64,000 nucleotides of DNA from Mycobacterium sp. Root265. Lineage in GTDB: Bacteria > Actinomycetota > Actinomycetes > Mycobacteriales > Mycobacteriaceae. Positions 37,421-45,334 of the stretch are shown here, one piece after another. Location of the stretch: NCBI RefSeq assembly GCF_001428895.1, contig NZ_LMJA01000031.1:377975-441974 (forward strand). The letters are read 5' to 3'. The translations under genes and the position numbers were made by a program. Within the stretch, counting starts at the first letter, position 1. Each line of letters begins with the position of its first letter. The notes below the pieces were generated by a model that was not told the origin of the DNA, ran no database searches, and worked only from the letters and a program-made list of their open reading frames with translations.

Positions 37421-38507
37421 CGTCCTTGCCCCCGTGCTCTGTGATCATGTGCCGATACAAGGTCAGATAGTTGTCCAACATGGCCTCTGCCGAACAGTGG
37501 TCTTTGGCGTGCCGGCGGACCGCAAACCGGTCCAGCGCAAGAACTTCCGGGATGGCTGCGGCCATCGATTCCACATCGCCGGGTGCCACCAACCGCCCGG
37601 CGCACGGATCGAGAAGTTCAGGTATTCCGCCCCGGGCAAAAGCCACCACCGGCGTCCCGCAGGACATCGCCTCGGCCACCACCAGTCCGTACGGCTCATC
37701 CCAGGCCGGGGTGACCAGCGCCGCCGACGATGCGCCGACCAACTGCGCCAATTCACCATGGGTGAGATGTCCGGCGTAGCGGATCCGGTGATCGAGCATC
37801 GGCTCGACGGACTGGGCGAAGTAGACCGGGTCGGACACCGGCCCGGCCAGCACCAGGGGCACCCGGGCGCGGTGCGCCGCCGCGATGGCCAGATGCGGCC
37901 CCTTCTCCGGTGTGATCCGCCCGAACCACACCAACTCGTCGCCGCCCGGCCCGAGCGTCCAGTGCGTGGTGTCTATCCCGTTGGGAACGACCTCGACATC
38001 GCGCGCAATGTGCGCCCATGAATGCGCGGTGTGCCGGCTGACGGCCGCCAATCGGGTGCCCTCCCCCGACGTCGCCGTCAGCGCGGATTCGAGCCACGGC
38101 GTCGGCGGTGTGTGCACGGTGGTCAGCATCGGCACGTCCAGCATCGGGGCCATCGCCACCGGCAGGTGGTGCAGGCTGTGGTTGTGCACGACGTCGAAGC
38201 ACTCGGCGCCGGTCTGTGCGAGTTCGAGCATCACACTCAGGTACGCGTGGTGGTCGGCCATGAATGCCTCAGCGGGCATGGACGTGTCGCGTTTCGCCGC
38301 GTCCGACAGAGCCAGTCGGCGCACCGTCAACGCATGCCATTCCGGGGCAGTGTCCGACCCGTTGTCGGCGAACAGCGAGACGCTGTGCCCACGTGCGGCC
38401 AGGGCCCGCGCCAGATGCCAGACGTGCGATTCCAGCCCCCCGGCAAAGGGCTGCTTGATCGGGAAGCGGTTGGAGGCGATCAGCGCGATCCGCAGCCGGC
38501 AGGTCAT
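37269..38507 (-). CDS. Family 4 (group 1) glycosyltransferase, C-terminus possibly frame-altered
   Basis: This 412-residue GT-B enzyme opens with IALIASNRFPIKQPFAGGLE and SHVWHLARALAARGH. The C-terminal domain has ELVWFGRITPEKGPHLAIAA and the retaining-GT EX7E-type region PYGLVVAEAMSCGTPVVAFA. The frame continues about 51 codons into the next gene, and that tail (from about residue 362) is Arg/Pro/Ser-rich and looks non-native. One extra G in the G5 tract at 37429-37433 would end the protein in an ATGA overlap at 37420, matching the other junctions in this operon. Confidence 0.82.
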   Translation of the reverse strand: MTCRLRIALIASNRFPIKQPFAGGLESHVWHLARALAARGHSVSLFADNGSDTAPEWHALTVRRLALSDAAKRDTSMPAEAFMADHHAYLSVMLELAQTGAECFDVVHNHSLHHLPVAMAPMLDVPMLTTVHTPPTPWLESALTATSGEGTRLAAVSRHTAHSWAHIARDVEVVPNGIDTTHWTLGPGGDELVWFGRITPEKGPHLAIAAAHRARVPLVLAGPVSDPVYFAQSVEPMLDHRIRYAGHLTHGELAQLVGASSAALVTPAWDEPYGLVVAEAMSCGTPVVAFARGGIPELLDPCAGRLVAPGDVESMAAAIPEVLALDRFAVRRHAKDHCSAEAMLDNYLTLYRHMITEHGGKDDDRLLRAPSRLRAPRASDEHRGTSEPSGHRVDQPAGTGTASVHLPCRATA

Positions 38508-39598
38508 GACGCCGCTTCGTCATAGAGCCGGGCATGCTCGGCGGACAGGGCCACCCGTTCGCGGTACCGGTCCGCCCAGCTCGCGCGCGGCGCGGATATC
38601 CCTGCACTCCACCGTCTATGGGTTGCGCTCACCGCACGATGCAGCGAGTTCTCGTCGAAGGTGCCCTCGGTCAACTCGAACACTTCGCACTGGCGTTGCT
38701 CGCGGTAGAACCCGCAGCTGGGGGCGATGACTTCGGTGCCGAGGTCGTGGCAGGCTTCCAGCCAACCCGAGTGTGAGCCGAACCGGTACGGCAGCACCGA
38801 GACGTTGAGCGACGCGAGGTAGTCCCAGAGCTCAGCATCGGTGAAGTACGGGTGAACCGCGACCCGCACCCGTTCGTTGCGTTGGTATTCCAGCAGGGTG
38901 CGGCCCACGTCGGGAGCGAACCAGTGATTGTCCTGCTCGAAGATCTCATCGTGGACGTCGATCTGCAGGACGGCACCGGGCAGCGCTGTCACCGATTCGA
39001 CAAGGGTATCCAGAATCGCCAACGGGTCCATGTTCGCCCGCAGACTCTTCACGTGGACACCGACGACGAACTGTTCGCTGCGCGAACGGGGGCGCTCGAT
39101 CCACTGGCTGCCCAGCACATGCGGGTGCGGGAGTACGTGGGGCCTGCGGCCCCACCGGTCCTCGACCGCCCGCGCGGCGCCCTCGGTCAGAGTGATCAGT
39201 GTGTGGGCGGCAGCGACCAGGACATCCTGCTGGTCTTCGTGAGCCGAGGGATCGGGATGGTGGGGATTGCGTAAGTCGTGCACGGTGTAGATCAACGGCT
39301 TCTGGTGCCGCTCAAGTTGCTCCACGACGTCGACAAGATCCTGGGTGGTCACTGCATCGAACCCGAAGTGGATGTGGAACGCGTCGAAGTCATCGTGATG
39401 GTGGGCGATCCATCCCGACTCCAGCATGAGCGGCGGCCACCACCCACCGGGCACCTTTCGACCATCGGTAGGCACCGGATCATTCAGGCGCACAACAGGT
39501 TCCAGCTCTCCCGGGTGGGACAGATGCTGCACGTAAACGTGCGAAGCGGGTACAGAGGCAATGCGCAAGGCGAACTCCTCGGTGCATGGCATCGTCAT
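38504..39598 (-). CDS. Glycosyltransferase (GT-B type), first gene of SigF-type operon
   Basis: This 364-residue protein has a GT-B layout: N-terminal FHIHFGFDAVTTQDLVDVVE and PLIYTVHDLRNPHH, a central linker, and a C-terminal domain with NVSVLPYRFGSHSGWLEACH, typical of donor-binding loops. Conservation with standard GT4 enzymes is partial, so family assignment is tentative. It overlaps the next glycosyltransferase by 4 bp and is preceded by a strong SigF-like promoter on the minus strand. Confidence 0.8.
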   Translation of the reverse strand: MTMPCTEEFALRIASVPASHVYVQHLSHPGELEPVVRLNDPVPTDGRKVPGGWWPPLMLESGWIAHHHDDFDAFHIHFGFDAVTTQDLVDVVEQLERHQKPLIYTVHDLRNPHHPDPSAHEDQQDVLVAAAHTLITLTEGAARAVEDRWGRRPHVLPHPHVLGSQWIERPRSRSEQFVVGVHVKSLRANMDPLAILDTLVESVTALPGAVLQIDVHDEIFEQDNHWFAPDVGRTLLEYQRNERVRVAVHPYFTDAELWDYLASLNVSVLPYRFGSHSGWLEACHDLGTEVIAPSCGFYREQRQCEVFELTEGTFDENSLHRAVSATHRRWSAGISAPRASWADRYRERVALSAEHARLYDEAAS

Positions 39599-39673
39599 GG
39601 TCGATGGCAGAGATGACCCGGTTCAGTCACGGGTCGGCGTTCCCACCCTTCTTGAGGACGCTGCGCGATCGGA

Positions 39674-39698
39674 ATACCCCTGCGAATCGAAAAGAAAC
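39674..39698 (-). promoter_or_regulatory. SigF-like promoter for the glycosyltransferase operon
   Basis: On the minus strand GTTT (39698-39695) is followed by a 15-base spacer and GGGTAT (39679-39674). This matches the mycobacterial SigF consensus GGTTT-N15-17-GGGTA closely. It lies 76 bp before the first glycosyltransferase start, giving a short leader. Confidence 0.6.
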
Positions 39699-39713
39699 AC
39701 ACCACACGCTCGA

Positions 39714-39738
39714 GGTTTAGCGCGCAGACGGGCAGGTA
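39714..39738 (+). promoter_or_regulatory. SigF-like promoter for the holin-like/DUF3618/DUF4235 operon
   Basis: GGTTT (39714-39718), a 15-base spacer and AGGTA (39734-39738) match the SigF pattern with one mismatch in the -10. It faces right and lies 57 bp before the ATG at 39795, back-to-back with the minus-strand SigF-like promoter. Confidence 0.55.
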
Positions 39739-39794
39739 ATGCAATGGCCGTATGGGGCGGTGTTCCGCCGAGTGTCCAGCGATGGGATCTTCGC

Positions 39795-40208
39795 ATGACA
39801 AACCTTGAGACGAAGCCCGCCGAACAGGCTTCGATACCCGAATTGATAGACCGCCTGACCACCCAGACCTCACGTCTGGTGCGCGACGAAATCCAGTTGG
39901 CGCAAAAAGAGTTTCAGTTGGCCGCCAAACGCACCGGAATCGGCGCCGGTCTGTTCAGCACTGCGGGCCTGCTCGCTTTCACCGGCCTGTTGGCGGTGGT
40001 GACTGCCGCCATCGCGGCACTGGCGCTGGTGTTGCCGGTCTGGGCCGCCGCGGCCATCGTCGCCGTCGTGCTGCTGGCTGCCGCCGGTATCGCCGCGGTC
40101 ATCGGCAAGAAGCAGGTCGAGCAGGCTCCTGTGGCCGCCCAGGAAGTGGTCGCCAGCGTGACCGAGGACGTCAACACCGTGAAAGAAGCCCGCCATGCCC
40201 GGAACTGA
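39795..40208 (+). CDS. Actinobacterial phage-holin-3-family (DUF1469-type) membrane protein
   Basis: This 137-residue protein has a polar helical N-terminus (IPELIDRLTTQTSRLVRDEI), two hydrophobic hairpin segments (about 45-75 and 78-100) and a charged C-terminus. This is the usual architecture of the DUF1469/phage-holin-3-6 family in actinobacteria; the name does not imply phage origin. The ATG at 39795 was taken because longer in-frame starts include the promoter region. It overlaps the DUF3618 gene by 14 bp. A membrane-stress role is likely given the SigF-like promoter. Confidence 0.85.
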   Translation: MTNLETKPAEQASIPELIDRLTTQTSRLVRDEIQLAQKEFQLAAKRTGIGAGLFSTAGLLAFTGLLAVVTAAIAALALVLPVWAAAAIVAVVLLAAAGIAAVIGKKQVEQAPVAAQEVVASVTEDVNTVKEARHARN

Positions 40209-40533
40209 CGATCACCCGGAGCCGGCCCAAGGAGCGAGTGTGGAAGAGATCACCGAGGACATCGAACGCACCCGACACGAAGTGGGCGAGACGGTTTCAG
40301 CATTGACCGACAAGCTCGACGTGAAGGGGCGGGCGCAGGACAAGGTGGCGGAGACCAAGGCTCGCGTCGCCGACGTGGCCGAGACCGCCCGCCACGATGT
40401 CGTCAGTGCCGTCACCGACGACAAGGGGGCGGTCAAACGCGGCCTGCCCGCCGCCGCCACCGTGGTGGCCACTGCCGCCGTCCTACTCGGAATCATCGTG
40501 TGGCGTCGCCGCCGACAAGGAGGAAAGCGATGA
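40195..40533 (+). CDS. DUF3618 domain-containing membrane protein
   Basis: This 112-residue protein has a conserved helical opening (EEITEDIERTRHEVGETVSA, then LTDKLDVKGRAQDKV), typical of DUF3618, and a single C-terminal transmembrane helix (about 85-104) ending in a basic RRRRQGGKR tail. This suggests a bitopic protein with most of it on one side of the membrane. Function unknown. DUF3618, holin-like and DUF4235 genes often travel together in mycobacteria. Confidence 0.85.
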   Translation: MPGTDDHPEPAQGASVEEITEDIERTRHEVGETVSALTDKLDVKGRAQDKVAETKARVADVAETARHDVVSAVTDDKGAVKRGLPAAATVVATAAVLLGIIVWRRRRQGGKR

Positions 40534-40823
40534 CCACCTACAAGTCGAGCCTGACGGCGAAGCTGATGTACCGACCGGTCGGGCTTGCCAGTTCACTCGC
40601 CGGCGGACTGGTCGCGGGCGCGATCTTCAAGCAGATCTGGAAGCGCGCCTCCGACGGCGACCATCCGGATCCACCGAATGCCCTGGACCGCAACTACTCC
40701 TTCAAGGAAGTCGTGATCGCGGCCGCATTGCAGGGGTTGATCTTCTCCGTCGTCAAGACCGTGATCGACCGACAGGGCGCCAAAGCCTTCGCCCGTTGGA
40801 CCGGTGAATGGCCAGGAGAGTAG
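40530..40823 (+). CDS. DUF4235 domain-containing membrane protein
   Basis: This 97-residue protein has two hydrophobic segments (about residues 16-32 and 67-82). The conserved core is LMYRPVGLASSLAGGLVAGA then FKQIWKR, and later FKEVVIAAALQGLIFSVVKT. ATG 40530 overlaps the previous stop (ATGA) and has AAGGAGG 5 bp upstream; the in-frame ATG-like codon at 40500 is inside DUF3618. It is the third gene of the operon. Function unknown. Confidence 0.85.
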   Translation: MTTYKSSLTAKLMYRPVGLASSLAGGLVAGAIFKQIWKRASDGDHPDPPNALDRNYSFKEVVIAAALQGLIFSVVKTVIDRQGAKAFARWTGEWPGE

Positions 40824-40825
40824 AC

Positions 40826-40849
40826 GTTTCCGCTGGGTAGCGGCGGGTA
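40826..40849 (+). promoter_or_regulatory. SigF-like promoter before the heme-oxygenase-like gene
   Basis: GTTT (40826-40829), exactly 15 bases, then GGGTA (40845-40849). The transcription start would fall within a few bases of the GTG at 40861, giving a leaderless or near-leaderless mRNA and supporting that start codon. Confidence 0.55.
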
Positions 40850-40860
40850 TACCTCACTGC

Positions 40861-41880
40861 GTGACTCTTGCTTCTCTCAGCGTGGAACCCCGACTACCTG
40901 ATCCGCGCGGCCCGCTGTCGCTGGCCGTGACGGAGTTGCTCGCCGAGCGGGCGCCCGTCAACCGACTCACCCAGGTGGAGGCGTCCATCAGTGACGCCGA
41001 CCCGTTGGGGCTCGATCTCCAACTCGCGCTGTACATCTGCTATGAACTGCACTACCGCGGCTTCGACACCGTCGATCCGGGCTGGGAGTGGAATGCCGGT
41101 CTGCTGCACCTGCGCGGACGCCTGGAGAACACGTTCCTGGCCGAAGTCCGCAGCCGGGTCGGCGAGATCGGCGCCGACGAGACTGCCGTGGCCGAGATGG
41201 ACAAGCTGTCGATCGAACCCGCCGACGGCGAAGGTCTGTCGTACTACCTGCGCGATACCGGCACCTGGGGTCAGATGCGGGAGTACTTCGTGCACCGCTC
41301 GCTCTACCACCTCAAAGAGGGCGACCCGCACGCGTGGGCGATACCGCGGCTGATCGGGCAGGCCAAGGCCGCCTTCGTGGCGGTCGAATACGACGAGTTC
41401 GGCGCCGGGAGGGGCGCGCGCCTGCATCAGCAGTTGTTCGCTGACCTGCTGGATGCCGCCGACCTGGATTCGAGCTACCTCGGCTATATCGATCATGTCC
41501 CCGCCGAGGCGCTGGCCGCGGTGAACCTGATGTCGCTGTTCGGCTTGCACCGCAAGCTGCGCGGAGCCGCGGTCGGGCACTTCGCCTCCACCGAAATCAC
41601 CTCACCTCCGGGTTCACAGCGGCTGGTGGACGCGCTGCGCCGGATGAACGCACCGCAGCCCTGCATCGGCTTCTACGCCGAACATGTCGAGGCCGACGCG
41701 GTGCACGAGCAGGTGGTCCGCACCGACGTCGTCGGCGATATGGTCGCCCGCGAACCGCACCTCGACGGCGATGTCGTGTTCGGGATCCGAGCGCATGCTT
41801 TCGTCGAGGACCTGCTCGCCGACCACATGATGCAGTGCTGGTCGGCGGGCGAAAGCTCCTTGCGCCGACCACTTGACTGA
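40861..41880 (+). CDS. Iron-containing redox enzyme family protein (heme-oxygenase-like diiron fold)
   Basis: This 339-residue protein belongs to the heme-oxygenase-like diiron oxidase superfamily. Likely metal ligands are Glu176 and His189 in the motif EYDEFGAGRGARLHQQLF, with further His/Asp in the C-terminal helix (GIRAHAFVEDLLADHM). An upstream in-frame ATG at 40804 would place the promoter inside the gene, so GTG 40861 is preferred. The family includes N-oxygenases and fatty-acid-cleaving oxidases; the reaction here is unknown. It lies next to a SigF-type stress operon. Confidence 0.82.
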   Translation: MTLASLSVEPRLPDPRGPLSLAVTELLAERAPVNRLTQVEASISDADPLGLDLQLALYICYELHYRGFDTVDPGWEWNAGLLHLRGRLENTFLAEVRSRVGEIGADETAVAEMDKLSIEPADGEGLSYYLRDTGTWGQMREYFVHRSLYHLKEGDPHAWAIPRLIGQAKAAFVAVEYDEFGAGRGARLHQQLFADLLDAADLDSSYLGYIDHVPAEALAAVNLMSLFGLHRKLRGAAVGHFASTEITSPPGSQRLVDALRRMNAPQPCIGFYAEHVEADAVHEQVVRTDVVGDMVAREPHLDGDVVFGIRAHAFVEDLLADHMMQCWSAGESSLRRPLD

Positions 41881-42013
41881 TTCAGACACTTCGTTGCCTG
41901 GATACGCTTGCGCCGTTTGACCTTCCAGTGCCACCGGTAGCGCTGCGCCCCCCGACCACGGCTAGTATTCGGTCCATTGTCGGGTCGGGGTGCACAGCTA
42001 TTCGGAGGTGAAG

Positions 42014-42403
42014 ATGGCGGGCGAACACGAATCGGTCGTCGGCAGTCCCAAAGCGGCCCCCGGCTGCACCGTGGAAGAACGCACCGTCGGTGACGTTGTC
42101 GTCGTCGCCATTACCGGCACACTCGACGTGCTTTCCGCCCCGGACCTGGAAACCCGAGTCAAAGCGACTGCCACGGGTTCCCCCGCCGGCGTCATCGTCG
42201 ACCTCAGTGCGGTGGACTTCCTGGGATCTTCGGGGATGGGGGTGCTGGTCACCGCGCATTCGGATTTGACGCCCGCGATCCGGTTCGCGCTCGTCGCCGA
42301 CGGCCCGGCCACCAGCCGTCCGCTCAAACTGATCGGGATCGCCGACATCATCGACGTCTTCCCCACCCTTGACGAGGCCCTGACCGCGCTGTCCGCTGAT
42401 TGA
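42014..42403 (+). CDS. STAS-domain anti-sigma factor antagonist
   Basis: This 129-residue single-STAS protein has the phosphorylatable serine region IVDLSAVDFLGSSGMGVLV (about 64-82). It would bind an RsbW-type anti-sigma kinase when unphosphorylated and so free a sigma factor. ATG 42014 has GGAGGTGAAG upstream; a GTG at 41990 would add eight residues. No kinase gene is adjacent, so its partner is encoded elsewhere. Its location among SigF-like promoters makes SigF control a reasonable guess. Confidence 0.87.
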   Translation: MAGEHESVVGSPKAAPGCTVEERTVGDVVVVAITGTLDVLSAPDLETRVKATATGSPAGVIVDLSAVDFLGSSGMGVLVTAHSDLTPAIRFALVADGPATSRPLKLIGIADIIDVFPTLDEALTALSAD

Positions 42404-42435
42404 CGCTCACCGCGAGCCGCTGCTGTAAGCGGCTG

Positions 42436-43152
42436 CTAGGGACGGTCGGGCCCGGCCGAGACGATCTTTTCGGCCACGTCGACCAGTTTGATGTTCATGT
42501 CCTGGGAGAGATGCCGCAGGGCGTCGAACGCTGCGACACCATCGATGTCGAACCGTTCCATCAGCATGCCCTTGGCCTGTCCGATCAGGTCACGGCTACC
42601 CAGGGCTGTCTGGAACTGCCTTTCGCGATGCAACGAGTTCCAGACCAATGTCGTGTGCGCCGCGAAGACCCGGGCCAGCTCGGCTGAGTCCTCGTCGAAG
42701 GATCCGGCAGCCTCTGCCTGGAAGTTCAGCGCGGCGATCCCAGCGGCCGGTGTATCGAGCTGCACCGACAACACCGACCGCACCGGGGTTCGCTTGGTGA
42801 CTTCGCTGCAGTAGGCCGGCCAGCGCTGCTCGGCCACCAGGTCGTCGATCAACATGGTGTGGTTTTCCCACGCCGCCGACAGACACGGCCCCTCATTCAG
42901 CTCGCCCTGCAGGTCGTCGAGCATTCTGGGGAAATCGTGGGTCGCGCCCACCGAGGTCACCTGACCGTGCTCGTCGACGAGGGTGATGCCTGCATATCGG
43001 GCCCCGGGGATGGACGCCACCGTCGCTTCGTTCAGCTCCCGCAGCGCCTGTTCGACGTCGGTCTCACCCCGCTGCTGGAAAATGACGGCGCGTTGCATCG
43101 CGTCGTAGAACCGACGTCGTTCGCCAGTCGGATCACCGTCAATCAGAGTCAC
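42436..43152 (-). CDS. GAF-ANTAR domain transcription antitermination regulator
   Basis: This 238-residue protein has a GAF sensor domain (about 20-165: GPCLSAAWENHTMLIDDLVA) and a C-terminal ANTAR domain (about 175-235: DLIGQAKGMLMERFDIDGVA then AFDALRHLSQDMN). ANTAR domains bind tandem RNA hairpins to prevent termination; the GAF domain would sense a small ligand or redox signal. No histidine-kinase partner is next to it. It is convergent with the STAS gene. Confidence 0.9.
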   Translation of the reverse strand: MTLIDGDPTGERRRFYDAMQRAVIFQQRGETDVEQALRELNEATVASIPGARYAGITLVDEHGQVTSVGATHDFPRMLDDLQGELNEGPCLSAAWENHTMLIDDLVAEQRWPAYCSEVTKRTPVRSVLSVQLDTPAAGIAALNFQAEAAGSFDEDSAELARVFAAHTTLVWNSLHRERQFQTALGSRDLIGQAKGMLMERFDIDGVAAFDALRHLSQDMNIKLVDVAEKIVSAGPDRP

Positions 43153-43335
43153 AATCGATCATTGTGACCAGCACGTACAGCTTCAGCAACTAAGACGACC
43201 CTAACGAAATCTCTGTCCGGAATCCGAACCACCCACCGGGACCACCGGACAGTTCGTGCGGTGGCATCCGCCGCCGCCACCGGGCCTTACCCGGCTCTTT
43301 GCACGGATGTTCGAGAGGTAGAGCAGAATGCCGTC

Positions 43336-44019
43336 ATGACGTTCTTGGAGAAGCGAGACCTGGCCGCGAGGATGGCCGAGTTGGCTCGCACCCTCGCCGG
43401 CCCACGCAACCTCGATGAAGTGCTCTCCGGGGTCGCCTCCGCGGCATTGGAACTCATCCCCGGGGTCGACGCCGCCGGGGTCCTGCTCATCGGTAAGGAA
43501 CACACCTTCGAGACGGTGCCGAAAGACGCAGGCTTGACCAATGAGCTGCACCGCCTACAGATGCAGTTCGACGAGGGCCCCTGTGTGCAAGCGGCGCTGG
43601 GCGATCTGATCGTGCGTACCGATGATTTCCGCGAAGAAACGCGCTGGCCCCAGTACGCGCCGGCATGCGTGAAGATCGGCGTCCTCAGCGGCCTGTCGTT
43701 CAAGCTCTACACCTCGGACCGCACCGCGGGCGCGCTGAACCTGTTCGGATTTCAGCCGAACATCTGGCGCGGGGAAGCCGAGACCATCGGCGCGATTCTC
43801 GCAGCCCACGCAGCGGCCGCCATCCTTGCCAGCCAGGAAGGACAGCAGCTGGAGGCGGCCCTGTCCACCCGGGACCGCATCGGCCAGGCCAAGGGAATCG
43901 TCATGGAGCGCTACAAGGTCGACGACGTGCAGGCTTTCGAGATGCTCCGCCAGATATCGCAGGACAGCAACACCAAGCTGGTCGACGTCGCTCAACGGGT
44001 GATCGACACCCGCGACTGA
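43336..44019 (+). CDS. GAF-ANTAR domain transcription antitermination regulator (second copy)
   Basis: This 227-residue paralogue of the adjacent divergent gene has a GAF domain (about 20-165) and ANTAR helices (DRIGQAKGIVMERYKVDDVQ then AFEMLRQISQDSNTK). ATG 43336 begins at the conserved N-terminus; longer in-frame starts add unconserved sequence. The two genes diverge from a 183-bp gap. A pair of similar RNA-binding regulators side by side suggests a local duplication with different inputs. Confidence 0.9.
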   Translation: MTFLEKRDLAARMAELARTLAGPRNLDEVLSGVASAALELIPGVDAAGVLLIGKEHTFETVPKDAGLTNELHRLQMQFDEGPCVQAALGDLIVRTDDFREETRWPQYAPACVKIGVLSGLSFKLYTSDRTAGALNLFGFQPNIWRGEAETIGAILAAHAAAAILASQEGQQLEAALSTRDRIGQAKGIVMERYKVDDVQAFEMLRQISQDSNTKLVDVAQRVIDTRD

Positions 44020-44025
44020 GCTGCG

Positions 44026-44259
44026 TCAGGCGGATTGCGGCGTCGCGCGACTCGGCTTGGCGCCCTTGGCCCGGATTTGTCGTCGGTGGCTGGTGTCGCA
44101 CAGCGGGAAATTCTTGCTGCGCCCGCAGGCGCAGATCGCCACCATGAAGCGATCGGACTCCACACAGGTGCCGTCCGGCATCTCGATGCTGACCGGCCCT
44201 TCCACCATGACCGGTCCCCGCCGCACCACCCGCACCGAACGACGTTCGCCGTCGGTCAT
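44026..44259 (-). CDS. CDGSH iron-sulfur domain protein
   Basis: This 77-residue protein has the CDGSH-type 2Fe-2S motif CACGRSKNFPLCDTSH (C-x-C-x2-S-x3-P-x-C-D-x2-H). ATG 44259 overlaps the stop of the upstream methyltransferase (ATGA); longer in-frame starts lie inside that gene. Such small mycobacterial proteins are cytoplasmic redox or Fe-S carriers of unknown partner. The gene is co-transcribed with the methyltransferase. Confidence 0.87.
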   Translation of the reverse strand: MTDGERRSVRVVRRGPVMVEGPVSIEMPDGTCVESDRFMVAICACGRSKNFPLCDTSHRRQIRAKGAKPSRATPQSA

Positions 44260-44954
44260 GGTTTGTCGGCTCGAATCACCAGGAGTTCCTCTTCGCGTCG
44301 GCCCGGTTGCAGCAGCCCGGTGTCTTCGAGCCACTGCGCACGCGAGTGCATCACCGGTCCGAACGGGATCCATTCCCAGGCAACGATATCGGCGTCCAGG
44401 CCGGCGGCCGAGAGCGACTCCAGCGTCTTACGGGGGTCGGCGAACTCCGATTGCACCAACAGCAAGCTGCCGCCGTCAGCCAGCAGGTCAGGCGCCGCTT
44501 CGCACAGCGGGTCCAGGACCATCCGCCCGTCGGAGCCGGCATCCCACGCCCGAGCGGGTCCGACATCTGCGGGTAGTTCCTGATGATCGGGATCATGGGG
44601 AACGTAGGGCGGGTTGCACACCACCAGATCGAACGGGCCGAACTCCGCCGCCCGCGCCCACGAGCCCAGGTGGACATCAACCGCGGCATCATGCATGCGT
44701 GCGTTGGCCCGAGCACACCGAACTGCTTTGGGGCAGATGTCGAAAGCAGCCACCGTCGACGCGCCCTGGGCTGCGGCATTGATGGCGACGACACCGCTAC
44801 CCGTGCACAGGTCGGCCACCTTGCTACCGAGCGCCAACGCGGTCTTGTCCATGACGTTGATGAGAAGTTGCGAGTCCTCGCGCGGTGCGTACACGCCGTC
44901 GGGCACCACGCCGATGAAGCGTGAGTCGGGTTCAAAAGGATATGCGGTGGTCAC
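44256..44954 (-). CDS. HemK2/MTQ2-type class I methyltransferase
   Basis: This 232-residue SAM-dependent methyltransferase has the SAM-binding VADLCTGSGVVAINAAAQGA and the substrate motif NPPY (VVCNPPYVPHD) that marks glutamine or adenine N-methylation. Its short size and the position of NPPY fit the HemK2/MTQ2 group, which methylates the GGQ of release factors in other organisms; whether this one does is inference. It is the first gene of a pair with the CDGSH protein. Confidence 0.87.
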   Translation of the reverse strand: MTTAYPFEPDSRFIGVVPDGVYAPREDSQLLINVMDKTALALGSKVADLCTGSGVVAINAAAQGASTVAAFDICPKAVRCARANARMHDAAVDVHLGSWARAAEFGPFDLVVCNPPYVPHDPDHQELPADVGPARAWDAGSDGRMVLDPLCEAAPDLLADGGSLLLVQSEFADPRKTLESLSAAGLDADIVAWEWIPFGPVMHSRAQWLEDTGLLQPGRREEELLVIRADKP

Positions 44955-45181
44955 ACTTACCTCTTCAGGGAAAATCCACGGGCCAGCAACTGTTCAACGG
45001 GCCACCATTGCCGCGCTTGGATGCCCGCATTGACCTCCGATCAAACAAGAGCACCGCGTAGACCTCGCAAGATGGACAGTTTGCGCGGGTCGGCTCCCCA
45101 CCTGTATGCCGAAAATCCGTTGCGGACGTCCCGCGCGCTGTCACCCGGGTATGGCACGACAACGCCGCCTCCCTCGGGGTG

Positions 45182-45334
45182 ACCCGCTCATTGCCCTGCT
45201 CGGCGGCCTGCGTCACCGAGGAACTGCGCCGCGACCGGCCCGACACCATGCTGTCGTTCTCGATGGCCCGGTCGCAGTGGGAGACCGTGCGGCGCACCGA
45301 TATCGAGCTCACCGGGACCGAGGCGGTCCGCTAG
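45182..45334 (+). pseudogene. Possible gene remnant
   Basis: A reading frame ending at the TAG at 45332 translates as protein-like sequence (TEELRRDRPDTMLSFSMARS then QWETVRRTDIELTGTEAVR). It has no good start and changes character upstream, suggesting the tail of a decayed gene. I do not recognise the family. It may be chance. Confidence 0.2.

Noticed and set aside
39795-40208. Phage holin as evidence of a prophage
   Set aside because: The holin-like family is a common chromosomal actinobacterial membrane protein and no other phage genes are near.
41910-41940. SigF-like promoter before the STAS gene (GTTT-N16-CGGTA)
   Set aside because: Imperfect -10 and a long leader; too weak to call.
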